This document shows, piece by piece, positions 25,132 through 36,300 of a stretch of 64,000 nt of DNA. The notes under the pieces were generated by a model. It ran no database searches, had not been told where the DNA came from, and saw nothing but the letters and a program-made list of their open reading frames with translations. The stretch's first letter is position 1; every line of letters starts with the position of its first letter. The position numbers were made by a program, and so were the translations under genes. This DNA comes from Ectothiorhodospiraceae bacterium. Lineage in GTDB: Bacteria > Pseudomonadota > Gammaproteobacteria > HK1. The stretch spans positions 186,001 through 250,000 of the forward strand of contig JACKNM010000005.1 in the NCBI GenBank assembly GCA_024234875.1. The letters run 5' to 3'.

Positions 25132-26556
25132 TCAGAGCGCCTTGTCGAGCCCGCTGACCCGCGCCACGCCGCCGAAGCTGCCTATCCACAGCCGTCCCTG
25201 GTCGTCGCGGGACATCGAGAAGACGTTGTCCGCGAACAGGCCGTCGGCGGTGGTGAAGGTGGTGAACCGGTCGCCGTCGCGCACCGCGAGGCCCTTGCTG
25301 GTGCCGATCCACAGCCGGCCCTGCGGGTCGCGGGACAACATGAAGACGTGGTTGCCCGGGAGCCCGTCGTCGACGGTGAAGTTGGTCCAGGTGGTGCCGT
25401 CGAAGCGACCGAGCCCGCCACCCCAGGTGCCGCACCACACGACCCCGTCGTCGTCGACCAGCAGCGAGACGATGTAGTTCGGGTTGTAGGCCACGTCGAC
25501 CTGGCCCAGCCCCTGCTCGGCCTTCTGGCGTGCGTGGTGGCTCGACTCCTTGGCCGGATCCCGGGTGTACTGGATCTGGTCCCGGACCTGCTCGTACGGC
25601 GCGCCCAGTCCCTCCTTGTGGGTCCAGTGGGTCCACTTGTCGTCGACGAAGCGCGCGAGGCCGCCCTCGGTGGCGAGCCACACCTCGCCGTTCTTGCCGT
25701 TGGCCAAGCCGTAGACCCAGTCGTTCGGCAGCCCGCCGGCGGTGTTCTCCACGGTGTAGAGATCCCAGCTCGCCCGGTCCTTCAGCTTGCCGCCACGTAC
25801 CCGATTGGCTCCGGACCAGGTCGCGAGCCAGAGATCGCCGCCGGGGGTCTCGACCATGTCGTAGACGAAGGCGTCGCCGAGGCCGTGCTGGATGTTGAAG
25901 TTCTCCCACTGCTCGGTGGTGGTGTCGAGCAGGGACAGGCCGCCGCCGTAGGTTCCGACGGCCAGGCGTCCTCCGAGCTTGCTCAAATGGAACACGCCGT
26001 TCGACAGCAGCCCGCTGCGCACGTCGAACAGGCGGTAGTCGTCGGTGGTGGTGTCGTAGCGAATCACGCCGCCGGAGGTGCCGACCCACACCAACGGGCC
26101 GTCGGCGAGGATCGACTTCACGTTGCGGTTGCCGATGCGGAAGTGGCTGTACGAGATGCCCGGGCGCACCGTCGGCGGCGCGGCGGCGGCAGTGGTCCCG
26201 TGCCCCGGTGGTGCGGTGGCGCCGGGGGCGAGCGGGCCCGCGCGTAGCGGCTGTCCCATCGGCGGATGCGCCGCCGGCACCGGCGCCCCGGGGCGCAGCG
26301 GTCCGGCGACCGGGGCGGTGGCCGGAGCCTGGGCCACCGCCGCCGCAGCGGTCGGCGCCGGCGAGGCCGCCGGTGCCGAGGCCGCCGGCGCCGATGTCGA
26401 CGGCGCGGCCGCCGCGCTCGCCGCCGGTACCGAGCTTGCCGGTGGCGTCGCCGCGACACGCTGTGCCGCCTGCCACCGCCCGAGGGTGTAGCCCCCGGCC
26501 GCGAGGCCGAAGGCCACCACCCCGAAGACCACGAGCCACTTCACGTCGATACGCAC
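25132..26556 (-). CDS. Membrane-anchored Reg_prop beta-propeller protein
   Basis: 474 residues from the GTG at 26556, eight to nine bases after GGAGG. One N-terminal helix (VKWLVVFGVVAFGLAAGGYTL) acts as membrane anchor, then comes a Pro/Ala-rich linker of about 110 residues. The C-terminal 340 residues are repeats of the two-component-regulator-propeller type (VWVGTSGGVIRYD, LWLATWSGANRV, VWLATEGGLARF, VWCGTWGGGLGRF, LWIGTSKGLAVRD, LWIGSFGGVARV). Such propellers form sensor or binding discs outside the membrane. No kinase domain is attached. It is a paralogue of the neighbouring lipoprotein at 26761-28002 and has its own sigma-54-type promoter. Confidence 0.88.
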   Translation of the reverse strand: MRIDVKWLVVFGVVAFGLAAGGYTLGRWQAAQRVAATPPASSVPAASAAAAPSTSAPAASAPAASPAPTAAAAVAQAPATAPVAGPLRPGAPVPAAHPPMGQPLRAGPLAPGATAPPGHGTTAAAAPPTVRPGISYSHFRIGNRNVKSILADGPLVWVGTSGGVIRYDTTTDDYRLFDVRSGLLSNGVFHLSKLGGRLAVGTYGGGLSLLDTTTEQWENFNIQHGLGDAFVYDMVETPGGDLWLATWSGANRVRGGKLKDRASWDLYTVENTAGGLPNDWVYGLANGKNGEVWLATEGGLARFVDDKWTHWTHKEGLGAPYEQVRDQIQYTRDPAKESSHHARQKAEQGLGQVDVAYNPNYIVSLLVDDDGVVWCGTWGGGLGRFDGTTWTNFTVDDGLPGNHVFMLSRDPQGRLWIGTSKGLAVRDGDRFTTFTTADGLFADNVFSMSRDDQGRLWIGSFGGVARVSGLDKAL

Positions 26557-26727
26557 GTCTCGATCCTCCAGTCCCCGTTCAGCGACCGCCGCGCCGAGCC
26601 GTTCGCGGTCGGTCGCGGCGACGAGCGGCGGGACGCAGCCTCCGCCGCCGTACAGCGTCTCGGCACCGTTGGCCCGCACCGCGGGCCGGGGTTACCGCCT
26701 GCTTCGATCAGTAGTCGCCCGCGAGAT

Positions 26728-26743
26728 GCAAACTGCGGGCCTC
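26728..26743 (-). promoter_or_regulatory. Sigma-54-type promoter of the propeller gene
   Basis: The minus strand reads AGGCCCG, four bases, TTTGCAT; taken as AGGCCCG-CAGT-TTGCA it matches TGGCACG-N4-TTGCA at 10 of 12 positions, with the essential GG and GC at exact spacing. The start would be near 26717, about 160 bases before the GTG. Confidence 0.5.
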
Positions 26744-26760
26744 GTCCGCACGGGGCGCCG

Positions 26761-28002
26761 TCACTCGACGCCGATACGCACCACCGCGCCTCGGGTGCCG
26801 GCCCACACCTGACCGTTCGGCGCCACCGCGAGCGCGTAGACGTGGTCGTCCACCAGCCCGGTGGTGCGGTCGTAGGTCGTCCAGCCCTTGCGGTCGTAAC
26901 GCGAGATGCCGCCACTGGTTCCGAACCACAACGCGCCGTCGGGGGTCCGCGCGATCGCGTACACGATGTTTCCCGCGAGCCCGTCGGCGGTGGTGATGTT
27001 CTGGAACCGCTCGCCGTCGAAACGACTCACGCCGCCGCCCCAGGTTCCGGCCCAGATCGACTCGTCGCTGTCGACGTGGACCGCGAACACGTAGCTCGGG
27101 TTGTACGTCGCCATGCCGCCACGCAACACCCCGAGGTCGTGCCGGCTGCGGGTGCCGAGACCGGTGTTCTTGCTCGGGGGCAGGCCCTCCTGATTCGCCG
27201 CCCCGAGGCCGTCGGCGTGGGTCCACGCGCGCCACGTCCCGGCGTCGTACATCGACAGGCCGCCCTCGGTCGCGAACCAGACGCGATCCTTCGCGTCCAC
27301 CGCGATGCCGTAGACCCACTCGTTGACCAGCTCGTCGACGAAGGTCTCGAAGGTGCCCGCCACGGGGTCGTAGCGGTTGACCCCGGCCCAGGTGCCGATC
27401 CAGTACGTGCCGTCACGCTGCTCGCCGAAGGAGTAGATCCAGTAGTCGGCGAGGCCGTGCATCGGGAAGTAGGTCCTCCACTCGCCGTCGCGGTAGCGCG
27501 ACACGCCGCCGGCGTTGGTGCCGAACCACTTGTAACCGGCGGAGTCCACGCCGACGGCGAAGACGTACTCGTTGGCGAGGCCGTGGTCGCGCGTGAAGGT
27601 GTTGCGCACGGTGTGGCTGGTGAGGTCCACCTCGTGTACCCCGGTGGAGGTGCCGACCCACAGCGCGTCGGCGGCGGGCTCGACGGTCAGCGCGCGGACG
27701 TAGACCGCGGCGCCGACGTCGTAGCGCTCGAGCACGCGCGGAATCGGTGCCGGCTCGGGCGCTGCGGCCGGCGCGGCGGCGGTGGCCGTGGCCGGTGGCG
27801 GGGTGGCCGGTGCCGGGGTGGCTGGTGTCGCTGGAGGAGGCACCGGGGCCTGGGCGGTGGTGGTGGCCGGCTCGGCCGTGGCCGGGCGTGCCTCGGACTT
27901 CGGCTCGGCCGGCGGCTCGGACTCCGAGCAGGCGGCGAGCGCGACGAGCGCCGCCACGGCGGTGCCGAGCAGTCGCCCCGGACGGGTCAGGGATCGCGTC
28001 AC
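26761..28002 (-). CDS. Reg_prop beta-propeller lipoprotein
   Basis: 413 residues. A lipoprotein signal ends in VALAAC, so the mature protein is lipid-anchored. A Pro/Ala/Thr linker of about 55 residues leads to seven or so propeller blades with the Reg_prop pattern (LWVGTSTGVHEVD, WFGTNAGGVSRYR, YWIGTWAGVNRYD, VWFATEGGLSMYD, IWAGTWGGGVSRFD, LWFGTSGGISRYD, VWAGTRGAVVRIG). Its start codon overlaps the stop of the Sel1 gene as ATGA, so it is the last gene of the coupled operon. It may bind a cytochrome, sugar or peptide at the cell surface; nothing in the sequence fixes the ligand. Confidence 0.9.
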   Translation of the reverse strand: MTRSLTRPGRLLGTAVAALVALAACSESEPPAEPKSEARPATAEPATTTAQAPVPPPATPATPAPATPPPATATAAAPAAAPEPAPIPRVLERYDVGAAVYVRALTVEPAADALWVGTSTGVHEVDLTSHTVRNTFTRDHGLANEYVFAVGVDSAGYKWFGTNAGGVSRYRDGEWRTYFPMHGLADYWIYSFGEQRDGTYWIGTWAGVNRYDPVAGTFETFVDELVNEWVYGIAVDAKDRVWFATEGGLSMYDAGTWRAWTHADGLGAANQEGLPPSKNTGLGTRSRHDLGVLRGGMATYNPSYVFAVHVDSDESIWAGTWGGGVSRFDGERFQNITTADGLAGNIVYAIARTPDGALWFGTSGGISRYDRKGWTTYDRTTGLVDDHVYALAVAPNGQVWAGTRGAVVRIGVE

Positions 28003-28568
28003 GACGTTCCTCCCTTGGCGGGCGCAGCTCCGATCCGCTGCAGCACCGCGCGGGCCGGCCCGTGTCCGCCGGCGAGCGCCTTCTCGAGCAGGGTCCGCGC
28101 GCGGGCGACGTCCGGGGTGAGTCCGAGGTCGCCGCCGATCAGCGCCTCGGCGAGGGCGGTCATCGACGGTCCGTGGCCGAGCTCCGAGCCGCGCTCGAGC
28201 CAGCGCACGGCCTCCTGCGGATTCTTCTCGGTGCCCTCCCCGAGGGCGAGGAGCATGGCCATGCCGTACATGCCGTCGGCGTTGCCTTGCTCGGCTGCTC
28301 GACGGTAGAAGTCGAGGGCGGCGGTGTTCTCCTCGGCCCGGTCCAGCAGGTAGGCGAGCAGGGCCTGGGCCGCGGCGTGGCCCTGGTCGGCGGCCCGACG
28401 CAGCGACGACAAGGCCACGATGACGTCGTCGGAGCGGAACGCGGCGAGGCCGCGCTGGTAGTCGTCCTCGGGCGCGGCTCCGGCGGTGGACACGGTGAGC
28501 GTACCGAGCAGGAGCACCGCGGCGGCGCTCCGCCGGTGGCGGGGCGTGGGGGTTACGACTCGACTCAT
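27999..28568 (-). CDS. Periplasmic Sel1-repeat protein
   Basis: 189 residues with a signal peptide (SAAAVLLLGTLTVSTAGAA). Four to five Sel1-like helical repeats follow (SLRRAADQGHAAAQALLAYL, FYRRAAEQGNADGMYGMAML, WLERGSELGHGPSMTALAEA, LLEKALAGGHGPARAVLQ). Sel1 repeats are TPR-like scaffolds for protein contacts. The ATG lies nine bases after GAGGAGAGAGG. It sits between the sigma-54 activator and the propeller lipoprotein in the operon, and probably helps assemble or hold partner proteins in the periplasm. Confidence 0.9.
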   Translation of the reverse strand: MSRVVTPTPRHRRSAAAVLLLGTLTVSTAGAAPEDDYQRGLAAFRSDDVIVALSSLRRAADQGHAAAQALLAYLLDRAEENTAALDFYRRAAEQGNADGMYGMAMLLALGEGTEKNPQEAVRWLERGSELGHGPSMTALAEALIGGDLGLTPDVARARTLLEKALAGGHGPARAVLQRIGAAPAKGGTS

Positions 28569-28669
28569 GACGCCTCTCTCCTCACTGGCGCGCAGGCGCG
28601 AAGTTGGTGACTGATGGCAGCGGCTCGCTCGGGGCGGGGCCGCCTCGTGCATGCCTCGGTGGGGCGCGG

Positions 28670-30051
<1,382 letters not shown>

Positions 30052-30055
<4 letters not shown>

Positions 30056-32328
30056 GTCGCCACACCCTCGGGTGGATCGAAGTCCCCCGGTAGATGGATG
30101 CGCACGGTGGTGCCCTCGCCGGCGACCGAGCGCAGCGAGCAGGTGCCCCCGTGGTGCTCGACGATGCGATGGCACATCGAGAGGCCGAGACCCATGCCAC
30201 GCCCGCCGGACTTGGTGGTGTAGAAGGCGTCGAAGGCACGGGCCAGGGTCTCGCTGTCCATCCCCGCCCCGGTATCGCGCACCTCGATCACCACGCCGTC
30301 GCGGTCTGGCGCGGTGGCGAGCAGCACATGGGTCCGAGCGGAGGGCAGGCCTTCGCAGGCGTCGGCGGCGTTGAGGAGCAAGTTCAGCAGGACCTGGGTG
30401 AGCTGGTCGGCGCTGCCGCGGATGGCGGGCACCGCCGGATCGAGTCGGACTTCGAGCTGCACGCTTCGCACGCGCGGGTCGTAGCGTAGCAGGGCGACGG
30501 CGCTACGCGCGAGCTGGTTGACGTCGACGAGCTGACGCTCACTCGGCTGCGGTCCGGCGAACTCGGCGATCTCGCGCCCGATGCCCGCCAGGCGATGCAC
30601 CTGGGCCTCGATCAGGCGCAGATTGGCCTCCTCCAGCTCGCGCGCCGCGCGGTCCTCGCCACCCCTCGCGCGCTGTGCCAGCAAGACCTCGATGGCGCCG
30701 CTGATCGCGGCCACCGGATTACCGACCTCGTGCACGATGCCGGCGGCGAGCTGCCCGATCGCCGCCATCTTCTCGCGATGCGAGAGCTGACTGCGCGCAA
30801 GCTCGAGCTCGCGCTCGGCGTGCTTGCGCTCGGTGAGGTCACGAATCACGCCGACGAACTTCAGCGCGTCGTCCAGACGTAGCTCGCCGACCGCGAGCTC
30901 GAGCGGGAAGCGGCTGCCGTCGGCGCGCAGCCCCTCGAGCTCGCGCCCGCCGACGCCGATCACCCGTCCCTCGCCGGTCTCCAGATACCGACGCAGGTAC
31001 TCGTGGTGCCGGCTGCGGTGTGGCTCGGGCATCAGCGTCTCGACCGGCTGCCCGACCATCTCCTCGACCGGGCGACCGAACAGCCGCGCCACGGAGCGGT
31101 TGCAGAGCTCGATGCGGCCGGCGTCGTCGATGAGGACGATGCCGTCGAGCACGCTGTCCATCACCGTGCGCAGCCGATCCTCGCTCTCGCGCAGCTCCGC
31201 GACGCTGCGCTTCAGCGCCGTGATGTCGCGAGCCGCGCCGCGGTAGCCGCAGACCCGACCGGCCTCGTCGAGCACTGGCAGGCCGCTCACGCTCTGCCAT
31301 ACCAGGCGCCCGTCCTTGTGGTAGCTGCGGTGCTCGAGATCACGAAACGGCTGGTCGCTCCCCCAGGTGCGCAGGCGCTCGCGCACGCGCGCGACGTCGG
31401 TATCCGGCATCAGCTCGGTCGGCCGACGACCCAGCAGCTCGTCGACGCCGTAGCCGAGCACCGACTCCACGCGCGGGGTCAGGAAGGTGTAGCGCCCCTC
31501 GTGATCGGTCTGCCAGATGTACTCGCCGGATGCGTTGGCAACGTCGCGGAACCGCTGCTCGCTCTCGCCGAGCTCCGAGGTGCGCTCGGCCACGCGCTGC
31601 TCGAGCTCGCCGCGCGCGGTCTCCACCGCCTGCAGGTGCTGGCTGCTGATCGCCTGCTCGCGCGCGAGCGCCGCGTCGTTACGACGAAACAGCACCACCA
31701 GCAAGGCGAAGAAGCTGCCGGAGACCAGCGCCACGGTGGCCACGACCTCGCGCTGGGTGACGTCGATGCGCTCGAGCAGCGGGGTGACGTCGCTGTAGAG
31801 CTCGAACACGCCGAGCACCGCTTCGTCGGCGTGCGCGCGGACCGGGACGTAGGTCTCGAGCAGGTTGCGGTTCTCGACCACGCCGTCGGTGAGGTTGAAG
31901 GTGTCCTTGTGCACGATCTTGCTGACCGTGTGCCCCTGCATGCTCTCGAGCACCCCGACGTTGTCGCTCGCGTCCTCGCCGAGCTGGTCCTCGTCGGTCG
32001 AGTAGACGGTGAGTCCCTCGGGCGTGTAGAGCTTGATTCGCACCACCTGCATGCCGCGAATCGGATCGCGATAGGCGCGTCTGGCGGCGGCGACCTCCGG
32101 GCGCGCGGCGAGGGTCGCGGCGTCGGCCGGGCCGCGCAGCGCGAGGAGGGCGACGAGGAGCTCGTGCTGGGTCGCCGACAGGGTTCGCGCCAGCACCTCG
32201 TGCTGCGCGACGCCGAGCGCCTCGAGCTGGGTGACCGAGAACCAGCGCACCAGCGCGGCGATGGCGACCGAGGTCGCCACCAGGCCGAGCGAGGCCACGA
32301 GCAGGAAGCGCCGCATGCGGGCGGACAT
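30052..32328 (-). CDS. NtrB-like sensor histidine kinase with two PAS domains
   Basis: 758 residues. An N-terminal helix (about 5-25), a periplasmic sensor of about 190 residues and a second helix (about 220-240) are followed by a coiled coil. Two PAS domains follow (about 285-400 and 410-525), then a kinase core of the NtrB/ZraS class: H-box GIVHEVGNPVAAI, N-box LLLNAADACEG, G-boxes DTGAGMD and GRGMGLGLSMC. ATG 32328 is used; a GTG two codons upstream is possible. It overlaps the sigma-54 activator gene by four bases and should phosphorylate it. The periplasmic sensor has no domain I can name, so the signal (redox state, acceptor or metal) is open. Confidence 0.93.
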
Positions 32329-32335
32329 CCGCACC

Positions 32336-33934
32336 TCAGCCGCCCTCGGGCACCGCGGCGCCGAGCAGCACGCGCAGGCCGGTGGTCTCGAGCACGTCGC
32401 GGCGCACCGTCTCGCGCAGCTCGGCGTCGCGCACGTCGACCGGGTTGTAGTCGTCGCGCAGCACCAGCGCGTCGTCGAGCGGTCCGCTCGAGCGCCCGCG
32501 CGCGAGCGCGAGGCCGACGCCGTTGGCGGCCATCGGGTGCACCGTCGCAGGGTCGCGGAGCGGACCCGGGTCGCCACGGTCGGGACCGCGATAGGCGACC
32601 ACGACGACATTGCCGTCGCCGTCTCCGCGGTCGGGATCGAACAGCGGGTAGAGCTTCACGGTGTCGAAGTGGGCGGCCATCGTGCCGAGGAGGGCGCGGG
32701 TCATCTCGGTGTCGCCGCGCAACCGGCCCACCACGTTCGCCGCCATCGCACCGCCGGGGGCGAGTCGGGCCGCGACCAGGGCGAGCGCCTCGTGGGACAT
32801 CAGATGCGCCGGGGTGGCGTCACCGTTGAACACGTCGAGCACCACCAGGTCGTAGGCGCGGTCGTCGCCAGCGAGATGGGCGCGGGCATCGGCGACGTGC
32901 ACCGGCAGCGTGGGCGGGAATGCGAAGTGTCGGCGTGCCATGTCGACCACCACCGGGTCGATGTCGACCACCGCGGTGGTGACACCGCGCGCGGCGAGGC
33001 GGGCCGGCAGCACGCCCGGGCCGAGACCGATCACCAGCGCACTGCGCGCGGCGGGCACCGCACCCTGCAGCAGGTGATCGATGACGTAGGGGTACTCGTA
33101 GACCGAGCGACCGTTGGCGGGGTCGATGCCGCCCTGGACCAGCCCGTCGATGGTGAGCTCGCGCAGCCGGCGTGTGCCATGGCTGTACTCGATGACCCGC
33201 ACGTCGCCGTAGAACCCGGTGCGGGCGTCGATCACGCGGGCCTCGGTGCCGTCGTCCATCCGCGTCAGACCGGGCGGGTCGGCGACCGCCGCGAACGTCG
33301 GCGCGAGCAGGAGCACGAGGGTCCAGGGCCGGCCCCCGGTCACGAACCAGCCGACCGCCATCGCGATCAGACCGCCGGAGGCGAGGCGGAAGATGTCGTT
33401 GACCCCGATGTGGGCGATCAGCACGAAGCCGGTGGCGAGCGTTCCCGCGACGCTGCCGATGGTCGACAGCGCGTAGAGGCTGCCGACGGTGCGTCCGGCA
33501 CTGCCGACGTGGTCGAGCGCGAGGCGGGCGACGAACGGGGTGACGCAGCCGAGCAGTACCAGCACCGGCCCGAACAGCACGGTGGTCGCGAGCAGCGGAC
33601 CGACCCGGACGCCGAGACCGGCGGAGACCTCGAGCACCGGGAGCTTGAGCAGCGGCACCAGCAGGCACAGCAGGCCGGCGCTGGCGAGCAGGCCGTAGAG
33701 CAGGTCACCGTCGGTCCGCCGGTCGGCGAGCAGGCCGCCGATCGCGTAGCCCGCGGCCAGTGCCACCAGGGTCACGCTGATGAGCGCGGTCCACACGAAG
33801 ATGCCGATGCCGAACACCGGTCCGACCACGCGCGAGCCCATCATCTCGATGACCATCACCAGGGCGCCGCTCAGCAGCGCGGTGAGGCCGAGATAGGCGC
33901 GCGGCACCTGGCGCACCGCCGGCCGGGCGCTCAT
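32336..33934 (-). CDS. Membrane-fused spermidine-synthase-like protein
   Basis: 532 residues. The first half has seven or eight membrane helices starting LGLTALLSGALVMVIEMMG, and the second half is a spermidine-synthase-type methyltransferase fold (about 240-480). That half has the nucleotide-binding segment VIGLGPGVLPARLAARG, the acidic VVDIDPVVVDMAR and LVVLDVFNGDATP. Fusions of this kind are common in bacterial genomes, and in dissimilatory metal reducers they occur beside multihaem cytochrome genes; the substrate is not known. The start overlaps the TPR gene stop as ATGA and the stop lies seven bases before the kinase, so it is an integral member of the operon. Confidence 0.88.
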   Translation of the reverse strand: MSARPAVRQVPRAYLGLTALLSGALVMVIEMMGSRVVGPVFGIGIFVWTALISVTLVALAAGYAIGGLLADRRTDGDLLYGLLASAGLLCLLVPLLKLPVLEVSAGLGVRVGPLLATTVLFGPVLVLLGCVTPFVARLALDHVGSAGRTVGSLYALSTIGSVAGTLATGFVLIAHIGVNDIFRLASGGLIAMAVGWFVTGGRPWTLVLLLAPTFAAVADPPGLTRMDDGTEARVIDARTGFYGDVRVIEYSHGTRRLRELTIDGLVQGGIDPANGRSVYEYPYVIDHLLQGAVPAARSALVIGLGPGVLPARLAARGVTTAVVDIDPVVVDMARRHFAFPPTLPVHVADARAHLAGDDRAYDLVVLDVFNGDATPAHLMSHEALALVAARLAPGGAMAANVVGRLRGDTEMTRALLGTMAAHFDTVKLYPLFDPDRGDGDGNVVVVAYRGPDRGDPGPLRDPATVHPMAANGVGLALARGRSSGPLDDALVLRDDYNPVDVRDAELRETVRRDVLETTGLRVLLGAAVPEGG

Positions 33935-34518
33935 CGCCGCGCTCCTGCGGTGCGCTCCCACTCCCAGAGCGCGGCCCGAGCGCGGGCGACCCATGGCTCG
34001 TCGGCCGGCGCGAGGTGGAGATAGGCGCGCATGGCGCCCCGCGCCCCCTCGAGGTCACCCAGCGCCTCGAGCGCCTGGCCGAGACCGAAGTAGGCGTTGA
34101 CCTGCTCGACACGTAGCGCGAGGGCGCCCTGGAAGAAGTCGTGGGCCACACCCGGCTCGCCGAGGGCGAGGAACGCGAAGCCGAGATTCACGTGCGCCTC
34201 GGGCATTCGTGGCGCCAGTGCGAGCACCTCGTGGAAGGCACGCACCGCCCCGCGGGCGTCGCCATCGCGCATCATCGCCACGCCGCGCTCGAAGGTCGCG
34301 GCGACGACCTCGGTGGCCGGTGCCGCGACCGCGGTGGGGCTGGATGGAGCGGGCATGGCGGTCACGGCGCCGGTCGCCGGTGTGGCGGCGGGGGGCGCCG
34401 GCGCGACCGACGCCCGGCCGATCGCCAGCGCGAGGGCGAACACCACGACCGCGCCGAGCACGGCGACGGCGAGGGGCCGGTCGACCCCCACGTGACGGCC
34501 GATTGGGCGTGTCGCCAT
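33931..34518 (-). CDS. Membrane-anchored TPR protein
   Basis: 195 residues with one N-terminal membrane helix (LAVAVLGAVVVFALALAIGRA), an Ala/Pro linker and about three TPR units (EVVAATFERGVAMMRDGDAR, AHVNLGFAFLALGEPGVAHD, AYFGLGQALEALGDLEGARG). The layout recalls the TPR domain of CcmI/CcmH, which presents apocytochromes to the haem lyase. Its position directly after ccsA and resB suggests the same job for System II here. The ATG overlaps the ccsA stop by one base (TGATG). The function is inferred from position and fold. Confidence 0.85.
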   Translation of the reverse strand: MATRPIGRHVGVDRPLAVAVLGAVVVFALALAIGRASVAPAPPAATPATGAVTAMPAPSSPTAVAAPATEVVAATFERGVAMMRDGDARGAVRAFHEVLALAPRMPEAHVNLGFAFLALGEPGVAHDFFQGALALRVEQVNAYFGLGQALEALGDLEGARGAMRAYLHLAPADEPWVARARAALWEWERTAGARR

Positions 34519-35303
34519 CAGAGGATCCCCTTGTGCACGGCCCGACTGACGAAGGGCACGCCGAGGAAGGTGAGCCAGGCGAGCACGAACACGGTGAGGA
34601 TCATCGCGTGCGACAGCCGCTCGGGCAGACGCCACGTGGCGCGCGCGTGGAGCGCGGCGCCGAGCACCAGCCAGGTGAAGAGGGCCCAGGTCTCGAGCGG
34701 ATCCCAGGCCCAGAATCGCCCCCAGGCGTCCCGGGCCCAACCCGCGCCGGAGAGCAGCATCGCCGACTGGAACACGAAGGCGACCTGCATCAGTCGCCAC
34801 GCTGCGGCATCCAGACGAGCGCCCTCGGACACGTGCCTCCGGGCCACCAGCCGGGTGACCGCGATGCCGCTCGCGACCAGCGTGATGCCGAAGAATACCT
34901 TGCCGGTCAGCACGTGTGCCCACAGCCATGCGTTGTCGTAGCTCGGTGGCAGCGGGTTGACCTGAGCCGAGGTGCCGAGCAGCCACAGCCCGAGCACGAG
35001 CAACGTGGCGGTGATCGCGGTCGCGCCGACCCGCACCGCGGGCCAGCCGAGCGCGACGACCAGGTACACCAACCCGAGGCTGAATGCATTGCTCGCCATC
35101 ACCTCGAACGGGGTCAGGAACGGCCCCTGGCCCTCGCGCAGCCAGCGCAGCGCGAGCCCGATGCCGAAGCAGCCGACGCCGAGCGCGAGGACCAGGAGAT
35201 GGCCGGAGCCGTTCTCCCGTCGCGCCAGGGCGTCACGCAGCGCGAGCACCATCGCCACCGCGTATCCCGTGGTTCCGGCGCCGAGCCAGGTCACCTCAGG
35301 CAT
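34518..35303 (-). CDS. ccsA: CcsA/ResC-type haem handling protein, System II cytochrome c maturation
   Basis: 261 residues with eight predicted membrane helices. It carries the tryptophan-rich WWD signature as WGRFWAWDPLETWAL and flanking His residues that hold haem (HVLTGKVFFG, LSHAMILTVF). CcsA with ResB/CcsB forms the synthase that moves haem across the membrane and attaches it to CXXCH motifs. The start ATG lies inside the last codons of resB (eight-base overlap). Its presence inside the multihaem cytochrome operon implies a dedicated maturation machine for these proteins. Confidence 0.92.
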   Translation of the reverse strand: MPEVTWLGAGTTGYAVAMVLALRDALARRENGSGHLLVLALGVGCFGIGLALRWLREGQGPFLTPFEVMASNAFSLGLVYLVVALGWPAVRVGATAITATLLVLGLWLLGTSAQVNPLPPSYDNAWLWAHVLTGKVFFGITLVASGIAVTRLVARRHVSEGARLDAAAWRLMQVAFVFQSAMLLSGAGWARDAWGRFWAWDPLETWALFTWLVLGAALHARATWRLPERLSHAMILTVFVLAWLTFLGVPFVSRAVHKGIL

Positions 35304-36300
35304 GTTGCCCCGCTCGCATCGAGGCGGCGCCGGTGCCGCGCGCACGTCGCACCCGGGCCGCGCCGAGGCCCAAGAAATGCAAGGCGATGGCGACCACGCC
35401 GACCGCGGCCGCGCCGAGCAGCCACGGCAGAGTCGGGTCGAAGGTGACTCGATAGCCGATCCACATGCGTGGCGCGTCGAAGCGCAGGCGGCCCGCCGGG
35501 AGCTCGACCGACTCACCGGGAGCGAGCGTGGCCTCGATGGTGCCGGCGGCGACGACGAGGCGCGTGCCGCTCGGGACGGTGGCGCTGTCGAGCACCCAGG
35601 GGCCCGCGCCGGGTGGCGGTCCGGGGAGGTCGAGCCGGAGGCGAACGGGCGCGGAGCCGCTCGGGTGAATCGTGTTCTCCTGCTTCCAGTCGCGGAGGGG
35701 GTAGGAGGGGAAGTGGACGGCGCCCGACTCCGCTGGTGATGCGTTCGGCAACCAGGTCACGAGCGCGGCGTAGCCCTTGTTCGGCGTGGTGTAGAAGCGA
35801 TGGCCGCCGACGGTCAGCGGTGTGGTGTCTCCGAACGTCACGCGCTCGCCACCGACAGTGGTGACGGTCGACGCCGTCGCACCGCGCACCATGCCGGCGC
35901 GGTAATGGACGACGAAGCCCTCCTGGACGAAGTCGGCGCCGGCGAGTCGCTCCTGTCCACCGAACGGCCCGGCCCGCACCAACGACACCGCTGCCGGGTC
36001 GAACGCGGCGCCGGTGAGCACCTCGGCCCGACCCTCGGTCTCGACCAGGCGTCCGATGGTGGCGAGCGCCAGCACCGCCAACAGCGCGAGATGGAACACG
36101 AGCAGAGATGCCTCGCGCCGCAGGCGCGGATGGATCACCAGCGCCGCCAGCAGGTTCGCGGTCAGCGCCGCGAGCGGTGGCAGCATCAGCCACCCCGGCG
36201 CCGCGGGCACGCGGTAGGTCACCGCGACTGCCGCCGCCAGCGCGAGGATTCCGAGCGGGGTGAGCTTGGGCGAGCCGAGGACGTGAAGGACGTTGCTCAT
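35296..36300 (-). CDS. resB: ResB/CcsB-type cytochrome c biogenesis protein
   Basis: 334 residues with three N-terminal membrane helices, a large periplasmic domain (about 105-285) and a C-terminal helix (LLGAAAVGVVAIALHFLGLGA). The plan and the segments VTYRVPAAPGWLMLPPLAAL and GYAALVTWLP fit a short ResB. It is shorter than Bacillus ResB because the periplasmic part is reduced. Together with CcsA it forms the System II synthase. Its start codon overlaps the stop of the eleven-haem cytochrome (ATGA), so substrate and maturation factor are translationally linked. Confidence 0.88.
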   Translation of the reverse strand: MSNVLHVLGSPKLTPLGILALAAAVAVTYRVPAAPGWLMLPPLAALTANLLAALVIHPRLRREASLLVFHLALLAVLALATIGRLVETEGRAEVLTGAAFDPAAVSLVRAGPFGGQERLAGADFVQEGFVVHYRAGMVRGATASTVTTVGGERVTFGDTTPLTVGGHRFYTTPNKGYAALVTWLPNASPAESGAVHFPSYPLRDWKQENTIHPSGSAPVRLRLDLPGPPPGAGPWVLDSATVPSGTRLVVAAGTIEATLAPGESVELPAGRLRFDAPRMWIGYRVTFDPTLPWLLGAAAVGVVAIALHFLGLGAARVRRARGTGAASMRAGQHA

